Below the pieces are notes generated by a model that had not been told where the DNA came from, did not search any database, and saw only the letters and a program-made list of their open reading frames with translations. This document shows, piece after piece, positions 20,855 to 27,248 of a stretch of DNA of 49,687 nt; position 1 is the first letter of the stretch, and the number at the start of each line of letters is the position of its first letter. The DNA comes from Plastoroseomonas hellenica (GTDB lineage: Bacteria > Pseudomonadota > Alphaproteobacteria > Acetobacterales > Acetobacteraceae): assembly GCF_018129085.1 (NCBI RefSeq), contig NZ_JAAGBB010000018.1, positions 1 through 49,687 on the forward strand, given 5' to 3'. A program made the translations under genes and the position numbers.

Positions 20855-21003
20855 GAGCCTCAAGCGCCGGCGCCAACAGCGACTGTCGGTCGCGCGCGGG
20901 GCCGCATCCTCCTTCGCGCTGCGCGCTTCGGAGGGCTTGTTCGCGGCCCCGGGGCATTTGTCCTCCGAAGCCTTGGCGAAGGAGGATCGCTTCGCTCGCC
21001 CCG
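20855..21003. repeat. Dispersed intergenic repeat, copy C
   Basis: Begins GCCTCAAGCGCCGGCGCC, then TCGGTCGCGCGCGGGGCCG and, after an inserted stem (CCTCCTTCGCG near 20907, CGCTTCGGAGG near 20923), TTCGCGGCCCCGGGGCAT. A further inverted pair TCCTCCGAAGC and CTTGGCGAAGGAGGA follows at about 20960-20990. Same family as the copies near 2462 and 12578, expanded. Confidence 0.7.
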
Positions 21004-21044
21004 TAGAAACGGGTGACGCCCTTCGGGCGGGCGGCCAATAGAAA

Positions 21045-21072
21045 AGGGCGCGGAGCTCTCGCCCCGCGCCCT
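21045..21072 (-). terminator. Rho-independent terminator of rpoH
   Basis: On the minus strand a 9-bp stem AGGGCGCGG / CCGCGCCCT closes a ten-base loop and runs into TTTTC. It lies 23 bp past the rpoH stop and faces the repeat copy C. Confidence 0.8.
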
Positions 21073-21094
21073 CCAAAAACTCCGGCCGGCCGGA

Positions 21095-21988
21095 TCAGGC
21101 CAGTTCGAGGCGCTTCTCGACGATCTGCTGCTTCATGCTCTTCTGCAGCTTCTCGAAGGCGCGGACCTCGATCTGGCGCACCCGCTCGCGGCTGATGTTG
21201 TACTGCTGCGAGAGTTCCTCGAGCGTCGTCGGCTCTTCCTTGAGGCGACGCTCGATCAGGATGTGGCGCTCACGCTCGTTCAGCGTCTTCAGCGCCTGGC
21301 CGAGCAGCTCGCGGCGGTTCGACATGTCCTGCCGCTCCGCTAGCTCGTCCTCCTGGCTCTCGCTGTCGTCGACCAGCCAATCCTGCCACTCGCCCTCGCT
21401 GTCGGCGCGCACCGGCGCGTTCAGCGACTGATCGGAGGAAGCGAGGCGCCGGTTCATCGACACCACGTCCTGCTCGGGCACCTGCAGGGTATCGGCGATC
21501 TTCGTCACATGCTCGGGCTTCAGGTCGCCCTCTTCCAGGGCGGCCATCTGGCCCTTCAGGCGCCGCAGGTTGAAGAACAGCTTCTTCTGCGCAGCGGTCG
21601 TGCCCATCTTCACGAGCGACCAGCTATGCAGGATGTATTCCTGGATGGCGGCGCGGATCCACCACATGGCGTAGGTCGCCAGGCGGAAGCCGCGCTCCGG
21701 GTCGAAACGCCGGACCGCCTGCATCATGCCGACATTGCCTTCGCTGATCAGCTCACCCACCGGCAGGCCGTAGCCGCGGTAGCCCATGGCGATCTTGGCG
21801 ACGAGGCGGAGGTGGGAGGTGACGAGCTTGTGGGCAGCGTCGCTGTCGCCCTTGTCCTTCCAGCGCTTGGCAAGATCCAGCTCCTCCTCGGGGGAGAGCA
21901 TGGGGAACTTGCGGATATCCTGCAGATAACGCGAAAGATTGCCCTCGGGGGCCATCGCGGACATTGAAATGGAAGCCATGATGCTCAT
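21095..21988 (-). CDS. rpoH: RNA polymerase sigma-32 factor RpoH
   Basis: Heat-shock sigma factor of 297 residues. Region 2 contains KLVTSHLRLVAKIAMGYRGYG, FDPERGFRLATYAMWWIRAAI, and the RpoH box QKKLFFNLRRLKG, the mark that separates sigma-32 from other group 3 factors. Region 4.2 is LEELSQQYNISRERVRQIE. It would direct chaperone and protease genes, and FtsH (498-2423) is its classic degrader. Several near-start methionines (MSIMASISMSAMAPEG) make the exact start slightly unsure; ATG 21988 has GGAGGCAG just upstream, which favours it. A sigma-70-type promoter lies about 225 bp upstream. Confidence 0.97.
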   Translation of the reverse strand: MSIMASISMSAMAPEGNLSRYLQDIRKFPMLSPEEELDLAKRWKDKGDSDAAHKLVTSHLRLVAKIAMGYRGYGLPVGELISEGNVGMMQAVRRFDPERGFRLATYAMWWIRAAIQEYILHSWSLVKMGTTAAQKKLFFNLRRLKGQMAALEEGDLKPEHVTKIADTLQVPEQDVVSMNRRLASSDQSLNAPVRADSEGEWQDWLVDDSESQEDELAERQDMSNRRELLGQALKTLNERERHILIERRLKEEPTTLEELSQQYNISRERVRQIEVRAFEKLQKSMKQQIVEKRLELA

Positions 21989-22211
21989 CTGCCTCCTGAA
22001 CCGACTGGGCGTCCCCGTGATGGCGGGGCCTGATCGGCGGAATGGTTGACCGGAGGATGCTCCGGCAGCCTGATCACAGGTTCGGCGTATCTCCCTCGGA
22101 GGTTACGCCCTGCCCGTCCGAACGCGCCCCGAACCCAGCCGTTGCACCCGATCCTCGTCGGGAGTGTGTCCACGGCATCGAAGCGGCGCCCGGGGCTGCC
22201 TCGGCAAAGGG

Positions 22212-22240
22212 GTTATAGCGCGGTGGCTGGATTCGGGCAA
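22212..22240 (-). promoter_or_regulatory. Sigma-70-type promoter upstream of rpoH
   Basis: On the minus strand TTGCCC (22235-22240), 17 bp, TATAAC (22212-22217). It points at rpoH and leaves a leader of about 220 bases. That leader contains dyads (for example near 22030-22110) that could fold, as in RNA-thermometer leaders of other rpoH genes, but no fold was computed. Confidence 0.6.
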
Positions 22241-22242
22241 GG

Positions 22243-22267
22243 AAAACCCGACTGCAACAGTCGGGTT
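22243..22267 (-). terminator. Rho-independent terminator of the RluD-type gene
   Basis: Perfect 9-bp stem AACCCGACT / AGTCGGGTT around a five-base loop, followed on the minus strand by TTTTCC. It overlaps the stop codon of the pseudouridine synthase and lies just before the rpoH promoter. Confidence 0.88.
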
Positions 22268-23273
22268 ACCGCCCGTTACCATCCAGCAACCCGACCAGCG
22301 CCTGCATGTCCGGGGGCAATGGTGTCTCGAAGCGCAGGCTTTCCCCCGTGATGGGGTGGCGGAAGCCGAGGCTGGCGGCGTGCAGCGCCTGGCGGGGAAA
22401 GGCCAGAAGCGCCTGGCGCGCGGGCTCCGGCAGGGTGCGGGCGGCGGCGGGGATGCGGCGCAGATAGACGGGGTCGCCGACCAGGGGATGGCCGATATGG
22501 GCCAGGTGCACGCGGATCTGGTGGGTGCGCCCGGTCATCAGCTTGCAGCGGATGAGGGCGCAGGCGGTGCCGTAACCGCGTGTGACCGCGTAGCGGGTGA
22601 GGGCGGATTTGCCGCGCGTGAGGGCATCGCGCCCGGTCAGGACAGCCATGCGCTTGCGGTCGACCGGGTGGCGGCCGACCGCGGCATCGATCTCACCCTC
22701 CAGCGGCTGCGGCAGGCCCCAGCAGAGCGCCACATAGCTGCGGTCGAGGTCGCGGGTCGCGAAGGCTTCCGAAAGGGCGTGGTGGGCGCGCTCGGTCTTC
22801 GCGACGACCATGACGCCGGAGGTGTCCTTGTCGAGCCGGTGGACGATGCCCGGCCGCTTCTCGCCGCCGATGCCGGGCAGGTCGTCGCCGGCATGGGCAA
22901 GCAACGCATTGACCAGCGTGCCGTCGAGATTGCCGGGGGCCGGATGGACGACGAGGCCGGCCGGCTTGTCGACGACGATGAGGTCCGCATCCTCGTGCAG
23001 GATGGTCAGCGGAATGTCCTGGGCGATCGGCGTCGCGGGTTCCGGCGGCGGGACATTGAGCACGTAGACCGCCCCGGGTCGGATCGATTCCGACGGGTCG
23101 GTCAGCGGCGCGCCGTCGCGCGTGGCGTGCCCGGCCTCCATCAGCGCCTTGACGCGGGAACGCGAGAGCGAGCCTATCGCCGCGGCGAGGAACCGGTCGG
23201 CACGGTTGCCGGCATCGGCGGGACTCGCATGGATTTCGAACAGGCTGGGGGTGTCGTCGGTGCGTGGGCTCAA
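22266..23273 (-). CDS. rluD: RluD-family 23S rRNA pseudouridine synthase
   Basis: Isomerises uridines in 23S rRNA. An S4 domain (RADRFLAAAIGSLSRSRVKALMEAGH) is followed by the RluA/RluD catalytic domain: VVDKPAGLVVHPAPGN, the catalytic aspartate in HRLDKDTSGVMVVAKT, and TGRTHQIRVHLAHIGHPLVGDPVYL. Length from the chosen start is 335 residues. The start is uncertain: the frame is open to an ATG at 23405, but that lead is low-complexity and runs antisense through the neighbouring membrane-protein gene. TTG at 23273 gives LSPRTDDTPSLFEIHASP, closer to family starts, yet lacks a clear ribosome site. RluD is chosen over RluA or RluC by layout only. Confidence 0.9.
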   Translation of the reverse strand: MSPRTDDTPSLFEIHASPADAGNRADRFLAAAIGSLSRSRVKALMEAGHATRDGAPLTDPSESIRPGAVYVLNVPPPEPATPIAQDIPLTILHEDADLIVVDKPAGLVVHPAPGNLDGTLVNALLAHAGDDLPGIGGEKRPGIVHRLDKDTSGVMVVAKTERAHHALSEAFATRDLDRSYVALCWGLPQPLEGEIDAAVGRHPVDRKRMAVLTGRDALTRGKSALTRYAVTRGYGTACALIRCKLMTGRTHQIRVHLAHIGHPLVGDPVYLRRIPAAARTLPEPARQALLAFPRQALHAASLGFRHPITGESLRFETPLPPDMQALVGLLDGNGR

Positions 23274-23535
23274 GATTCTGGTCGCGGTGATGGGGGTGCT
23301 GATCGTCGCCGGCACCGTGGGGCTTGCGGTGGCGCTCGTCCAGAAGCTCGGCGGCGGCAATGCCGCGCCCGGCGGCGCGCTGGCGCTGCGCCAGCCGGAG
23401 GGCACGGCGATCCAGGGCGTCAGCGCGGGCGACGGCGTGGTCGCGGTCTGGGTGCGCCGCCCGGACGGGGAGCGCGTGCTGCTGGTGGATCCGCGGCGGG
23501 GGACTGTGACCCGGGAGATCCGGCTGGGCGAGTGA
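23260..23535 (+). CDS. Small single-pass membrane protein (DUF6476-like)
   Basis: A 91-residue protein starting VRGLKILVAVMGVLIVAGTV: one transmembrane helix at about residues 4-26, then a small soluble domain of short strands (GTAIQGVSAGDGVVAVWVRR, ERVLLVDPRRGTVTREIRLG). The shape fits the family annotated DUF6476 in alphaproteobacteria, function unknown. GTG 23260 has GGGGG about eight bases upstream; GTG 23251 is an alternative. It is divergent to, and overlaps the 5' end of, the RluD-type gene. tRNA-Glu lies 90 bp downstream. Confidence 0.75.
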   Translation: MRGLKILVAVMGVLIVAGTVGLAVALVQKLGGGNAAPGGALALRQPEGTAIQGVSAGDGVVAVWVRRPDGERVLLVDPRRGTVTREIRLGE

Positions 23536-23578
23536 GGCGATATTCTTCGGATGTGGAAAGAAAACTCGGCCAGGGTGG

Positions 23579-23607
23579 TTGATTGTCGCGCAGCGGGGGG
23601 CTAGAAG
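23579..23607 (+). promoter_or_regulatory. Promoter of tRNA-Glu
   Basis: TTGATT (23579-23584), exactly 17 bp, then TAGAAG (23602-23607), 17 bases before the tRNA 5' end. Confidence 0.65.
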
Positions 23608-23624
23608 GCGCGCCTCGCGTCTGG

Positions 23625-23700
23625 GTCCCCTTCGTCTAGAGGCCTAGGACACCGCCCTCTCACGGCGGTAACAGGGGTTCGAATCCCCTAGGGGACGCCA
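23625..23700 (+). tRNA. tRNA-Glu (anticodon CTC)
   Basis: Complete cloverleaf of 76 nt: acceptor GTCCCCT with AGGGGAC, anticodon stem CCGCC/GGCGG around CTCTCAC with anticodon CTC at 23659-23661, T-arm with GGTTCGAATCC, discriminator G and encoded CCA. A weak hairpin (GCCAACC / GGTTGGC, 23697-23719) directly follows and may help end the transcript. It marks the left border of the accessory island. Confidence 0.97.
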
Positions 23701-23849
23701 ACCTTTTCAACGGGTTGGCTCCGGGCGCGGCAGAGTTTCCCAAACATTTCCCCAACGATCATCCGGGAACAGCGAGGCCCGCCTGGGGACGGAGCATGGC
23801 CGCGGTATCGGCCGCTCGTCGCCTTGGGAAGGAACCACCCCGTTGCCGC

Positions 23850-23899
23850 GCTGACTCTTAATCAGCGGGTCCAAGGTTCGAATCCTTGTGCGCCCACCA
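23850..23899 (+). other. tRNA-Lys(CTT) 3' fragment, likely attachment-site remnant
   Basis: The anticodon arm (GCTGA, CTCTTAA, TCAGC; anticodon CTT at 23857-23859), variable loop, T-arm (CAAGG, TTCGAAT, CCTTG), 3' acceptor strand TGCGCCC, discriminator A and CCA are all intact. No D-arm and no matching 5' acceptor strand (expected GGGCGCA) precede it, so this is not a working tRNA. Such 3' tRNA pieces are what tyrosine-recombinase elements carry as attachment sites. Confidence 0.88.
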
Positions 23900-23908
23900 C
23901 CAGATTTC

Positions 23909-23930
23909 CCGGGGGCACACCGGGGGCACA
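23909..23930. repeat. Tandem 11-bp direct repeat beside the tRNA-Lys fragment
   Basis: CCGGGGGCACA occurs twice head to tail (23909-23919, 23920-23930), ten bases after the CCA of the fragment. Paired short direct repeats in this place are typical of arm-type integrase binding sites. Confidence 0.7.
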
Positions 23931-24369
23931 AAGCACCGGCTGCATGTGCTGCGCCGCAAGCCCGGCGCCCGCACCTCTGGCAGCACCGATGAACAGCCAG
24001 CCGGACGTACTGCCTGGCAGCAGTGATCGAAATCGAAAGCGCCGTCACGCTAACGGCCGATGTCACTGTGGAAGGCACGCTCATCTCGGTCAGCGACTAG
24101 GTGGTTGCCGACATCAGCCAGCGGCATCGCCAACGCCCTGAGTTGGGGCGGGGCTAGGGCCTGCCTGAAGCCCGGCGGAAAACCTGAGTTTCTGGCTGTC
24201 CCTGCATTGCTCCCCATTCTTGCTGATCGGGCGTCCCGCGCAAAGTTGGTCGTTTGGCTCACGAACTGCGACTGCCATAGGCATGCTGCTGGGTTACGCG
24301 ATCGGCGCAGTACTCTGGGTAAAGCTGCTGCTCTTGCTTCTTCTTTGAATAGCGTCGAGCCCGACCGAG

Positions 24370-24726
24370 GTGTGCCAACCGTGTCACCGGAATGTCCTCA
24401 GCCAGGTCGCTGCTGGAGCAAGGTGCGCGAGGTCGAGCGCAAATCTCCGCGGTGCTGCAGCCTTCGCGTGGGTCGTGCAGCGGGAGGGGCGCAAGGCGCC
24501 CCGAACGCGAGGCGAGATCCGCACACAGGCGATCCTGGATTGGGCGCTGGTTAACCGCGATCCCGAGGTTCAGAAGGCGGCCGATGCACTGTGGCGGGAG
24601 GTGCTCCGGCATCACCGCGCGGCGTGGGAATGCGAGGCGCAGAATCTCATCGCGCGATGGAACGATCCGACTTCGCCGCTCCACGATCTCCGACGGCGGT
24701 TGCGGGGCGAGATGGAGGACGAGTAG
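24370..24726 (+). CDS. Hypothetical protein, weakly supported
   Basis: Open frame of 118 codons. The second half looks protein-like: helical, charged and balanced (RTQAILDWALVNRDPEVQK, ADALWREVLRHHRAAWECEA, NLIARWNDPTSPLHDLRRRL). The first 40 residues are cysteine- and arginine-rich and resemble noncoding GC-rich sequence, so the true start may be the GTG at 24475, giving 83 residues. I do not recognise the family. It stands alone in the island, and the nearest neighbour is the lipoprotein gene some 290 bp downstream. Confidence 0.4.
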   Translation: MCQPCHRNVLSQVAAGARCARSSANLRGAAAFAWVVQREGRKAPRTRGEIRTQAILDWALVNRDPEVQKAADALWREVLRHHRAAWECEAQNLIARWNDPTSPLHDLRRRLRGEMEDE

Positions 24727-25016
24727 CCCGGCAGAGGAAGGCCGCCGCGCGGGGAACTAGGCGGACGGGCCGAGTTGGTGCTGCTCCCGGCAGCACCGGC
24801 GGAACGCAGCTTGAGCTTGGCGGTTGAGGTGATCGACGGCGTCTAATGTCGTGAGAGGCGATGGGCCCGCGATGGGTGGTCGCCGCCCTGAGTTCGGTTG
24901 AAAGCCGCAGCTTAATTCCGGGTTAGCGATGACGTGATACGAGCCTCGCCGTAAAAAGCCGGAGAGTGGCGTTGCCGCTATCGATTTCTAACAGCCGCGC
25001 CGTTGGGTTCCGCTCC
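24727..25016. other. Intergenic stretch, nothing recognised
   Basis: 290 bp of island sequence between the hypothetical gene and the first lipoprotein gene. No tRNA, terminator or clear promoter was seen. A GTG at 24966 would extend the lipoprotein gene into this stretch. Confidence 0.4.
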
Positions 25017-25409
25017 GTGCGGGCTGAGCTTCGCAGCAGACGCCCAATCGCGATCGCATTCCTTGCCTTAGTCGCATCGGGATGTACCGCCCCTTGGGTT
25101 TATCAGCGTGAAGGAGCGACGATCGACCAGCGGCAGGCCGAGCGCCGCGACTGCAACCAGCGTGCGCAGCGTGAGGTCGGCACCGGCGTGGGTGGTTTTG
25201 CGGGTGGCGTCGGCGAAGGGATTGCCATCGCTCGAGCTACTCTTCGCTGTATGGACGAGGCGGGATGGCAGCGGGTTCCGCTTAGCACCTTGTCACCGGA
25301 AGATCGGACCGCGCTGTCCGCGACGTTGAGGGCCGGCGCGGCTCCGAGCGCGGGAACTCCATCGAACCCGGCCGCAGCAATGCCTGCTGCTCCAAGTACA
25401 CCTCCTTAG
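25017..25409 (+). CDS. Putative lipoprotein of the island
   Basis: From GTG 25017 the protein is 130 residues: VRAELRSRRPIAIAFLALV then ASGCTAPW, a signal peptide with a lipobox-like ASGC and cysteine at residue 23. The mature part has charged helix (REGATIDQRQAERRDC), a glycine-rich turn (VGTGVGGFAGGVGEG) and ARATLRCMDEAGWQRVPL, then a Pro/Ala tail. Two further cysteines flank the glycine-rich part. The CMDEAGW stretch is common in small envelope lipoproteins of unknown role. The frame is open to GTG 24966, which would add 17 residues; neither start has a strong ribosome site. Confidence 0.68.
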   Translation: MRAELRSRRPIAIAFLALVASGCTAPWVYQREGATIDQRQAERRDCNQRAQREVGTGVGGFAGGVGEGIAIARATLRCMDEAGWQRVPLSTLSPEDRTALSATLRAGAAPSAGTPSNPAAAMPAAPSTPP

Positions 25410-25582
25410 GAACGGCGCGCCGCCCAGCAATACGTTTCCCCGCGCGCTCGTCTAGGCATGCGCCGATGACCGGCAGGCTGGTACCCGATGACGCCGCGGA
25501 ATAGCACTCTCGAAACGGGGTCGCTGCTGGGTGTGAGTCACGAGTTTTCCTCAGCTATCATTACAAACGGAAGTGTCCCCCG

Positions 25583-26170
25583 ATGCTCTATAGACCCCGG
25601 CGTTTGTTGCCGCTCGTCACCGCACTCGCACTTGCAGCTTGTACAAGCAACATCGGGCCATCAGATCCTCAAAATTTCAGGCCGTCTGTTCTCGGCGCCC
25701 TGACTGACAGCGGGCCCCCACCTCCAATTATCCAGCCGGCGTCTGTCCACGATATAAGCAATGTTCCATCGGTCGGTGGACAAATATTACGAGTCGTGTT
25801 GTTCGGTGTGGCCGGCGTGTACCGACCTCCGCTTTACATCGGAGCTGTCGCGTTGTCTGAAGAACGGCTGGACATTCTCATTTGGCATGCCGAAACCGAG
25901 CAATATCGGCGCTCTGTACAGCTACCGCTTTCAGCTCTCGTCAAGGTCGAGCTCACCGGGCCTCGTTCATCTTGGGTCGAAATTGAGACCGCGGTTCCAG
26001 CGAACAGCCGCATAGGGGAACCTGATACGCATAGTCGGTGGCGAGTATTCGCCCGGGAAATCAACGGTGACGACGACCGGCCTGGTGCCAGGGCGCTGTG
26101 CGAGGAACTTCGCCGCCGGCTTTCGGAGCTGAATGATGCCAGCAGGCGCGCGAACGTCGTCTGCTCGTGA
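25583..26170 (+). CDS. Putative lipoprotein of the island
   Basis: A 195-residue protein beginning MLYRPRRLLPLVTALALAAC, a good lipoprotein signal with lipobox LAAC and cysteine at residue 20. The mature part has a Pro-rich linker (SGPPPPIIQPAS), then predicted strands (GGQILRVVLFGVAGVYRPPL, IGAVALSEERLDILIWHAE) and a C-terminal helix (ARALCEELRRRLSEL). I do not recognise the family. GGAAG lies about eight bases before the ATG. Codon use is less GC-biased than in flanking core genes, which fits transfer. It may form a unit with the lipoprotein gene 173 bp upstream. Confidence 0.75.
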   Translation: MLYRPRRLLPLVTALALAACTSNIGPSDPQNFRPSVLGALTDSGPPPPIIQPASVHDISNVPSVGGQILRVVLFGVAGVYRPPLYIGAVALSEERLDILIWHAETEQYRRSVQLPLSALVKVELTGPRSSWVEIETAVPANSRIGEPDTHSRWRVFAREINGDDDRPGARALCEELRRRLSELNDASRRANVVCS

Positions 26171-26212
26171 GCGCGCAGCGCCAGAGCAACGCCGTCTGCC
26201 CCGCTAAGTGCT

Positions 26213-26506
26213 TCAGCTCGCCGCGGGGCCGCGACTGGATGGGGTCATTGACGTTGCGGGCCGCGCTGTCTGCCGGCCCCCGTCGCGCAGCGTCTCCAGT
26301 ACCGCTCGGCGCATTCCGTCAGCGAGCGCCGACACCCGCTCGTCACGGTGCCGCATCTCGGTGTGCTCCATCAGGCTCGCCAGCGTCTCCGGCGGGATGC
26401 CGGCGGCCTAGCTCAGCGCCAGCGACAGGTTCGCGATGAGCATTGCCTGGCTCTGCGCGAGCAGGGCGAGCATGTCGCGGAGGGTGGCGTCGGGATCGGT
26501 GCTCAC
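26213..26506 (-). pseudogene. Small gene interrupted by an in-frame amber codon
   Basis: From GTG 26506 the frame reads VSTDPDATLRDMLALLAQSQ, AMLIANLSLALS, then TAG at 26410-26408 (codon 33), then continues without a change of frame: AAGIPPETLASLMEHTEMRH, RDERVSALADGMRRAVLETL, to TGA at 26215-26213. Both halves are helical and protein-like, so one 97-residue protein appears to have been broken by a point mutation, or the TAG is read through. It starts 12 bp after the MucR-type gene on the same strand, so it was probably its operon partner. Family unknown. Confidence 0.65.
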
Positions 26507-26518
26507 AGGGCAGGGCGC

Positions 26519-26959
26519 CTACTTGCCGCGCCTGCGGCTGGCCGGCTGCTTCGCCTTGGGTCTGCTGCCTAGCCCGATCTTCTTGGCCATCGCCGAACGG
26601 ACAGCGGCATAGTTCGGGGCCACCATGGGATAGTCCTTCGGCAGCCCCCAGCGCTCCCGGTACTGCTCCGGCGTCAGGCCGAACGATGTCATGAGATGTC
26701 GCTTCATCGACTTCAGCTTCCGGCCGTCCTCTAGGCAGATCAGGTAGTCGGGCGTGATCGAACGCTTGATCGGCACGGCTGGCTGTCGCTTCTCCTCCGG
26801 CGGTGGGGACGGCTGTTCGCCGAGGCTCGCCAGCGTGCCATGCACGTTGTGGATCAGCGGCGGCAGGTCACCCGGGGTGACCGAGTTATTCGCGACGTGG
26901 GCGGCCACGATCTCGGCGGTCAGGGCGAGCAGGTCAGGGGTGGTGAAGTCGTCTGGCAT
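26519..26959 (-). CDS. MucR/Ros-type transcriptional regulator
   Basis: A 146-residue protein with the Ros/MucR DNA-binding domain: PAVPIKRSITPDYLICLEDG, then RKLKSMKRHLMTSFGLTPEQ, YRERWGLPKDYPMVAPNYA and a basic tail. In zinc-binding members the ligands are Cys, Asp/Cys, His, His. Here CLED gives Cys and Asp and KRHL gives one His, but the place of the second His is Ser (MTSF rather than the usual RTHY), so zinc binding may be lost or altered. The start is ATG 26959 with TTGGAG upstream; the frame is open to 26977. MucR proteins control envelope, motility and symbiosis genes; island copies are common. Confidence 0.9.
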   Translation of the reverse strand: MPDDFTTPDLLALTAEIVAAHVANNSVTPGDLPPLIHNVHGTLASLGEQPSPPPEEKRQPAVPIKRSITPDYLICLEDGRKLKSMKRHLMTSFGLTPEQYRERWGLPKDYPMVAPNYAAVRSAMAKKIGLGSRPKAKQPASRRRGK

Positions 26960-27248
26960 ACGGGCTCCAACTGGCACGAGCGACTCGATCCAAGGTCCCC
27001 ATCATCCATGACAGCTCCGGGAAGACACTTGCGGACCTCGGCGGGGAACCTTGGCGCTTCTCTTCAGGCAGATCAGCGCCGGCCGCTCAGCTAACCCTGA
27101 ATAACCCCAGGATCACCTCGACGTCATAGGCGCGGACAAGCTCAGCTAGTTACGATATCGATATTAAGTGGCTAAAGTAGCGATATGGCCCACTAATGCC
27201 ACGCAGGCGAGTTCTGCAGGATCGAAGCGCAACCACCGGAGGCGAGCA
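26960..27248. other. AT-richer intergenic region with a palindrome
   Basis: 289 bp without a gene between the MucR-type gene and the orphan gene at 27249. It includes the perfect palindrome ATATCGATAT (27155-27164) and a second CGATAT at 27181-27186, about 65-95 bp upstream of the orphan gene. It is one of the least GC-rich stretches in the window and probably holds promoters for both divergent genes. Confidence 0.5.

Larger units (their letters stand above)
23701..24369. other. Gene-poor start of the accessory island
   Basis: No convincing protein gene. It holds two close copies of TTTCCC spaced by five bases (23735-23752), the tRNA-Lys fragment and its flanking tandem repeat, and two very short open frames: 24023-24100 (25 residues, ending VEGTLISVSD) and 24283-24348 (21 residues, MLLGYAIGAVLWVKLLLLLL plus one Leu). 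Neither has a clear ribosome site. The rest looks like decayed sequence. Confidence 0.5.

Noticed and set aside
22164-23582. A long plus-strand frame over rluD that ends near the DUF6476-like gene
   Set aside because: It is in a different frame from the membrane-protein gene and antisense to clear pseudouridine synthase motifs.
23850-23899. Functional tRNA-Lys
   Set aside because: No D-arm and no 5' acceptor strand matching TGCGCCC precede it.
23707-24084. Minus-strand frame reading GGRTRIRTLDPLIKSQR
   Set aside because: This is the well-known false translation across the antisense of a tRNA; here it covers the tRNA-Lys fragment.
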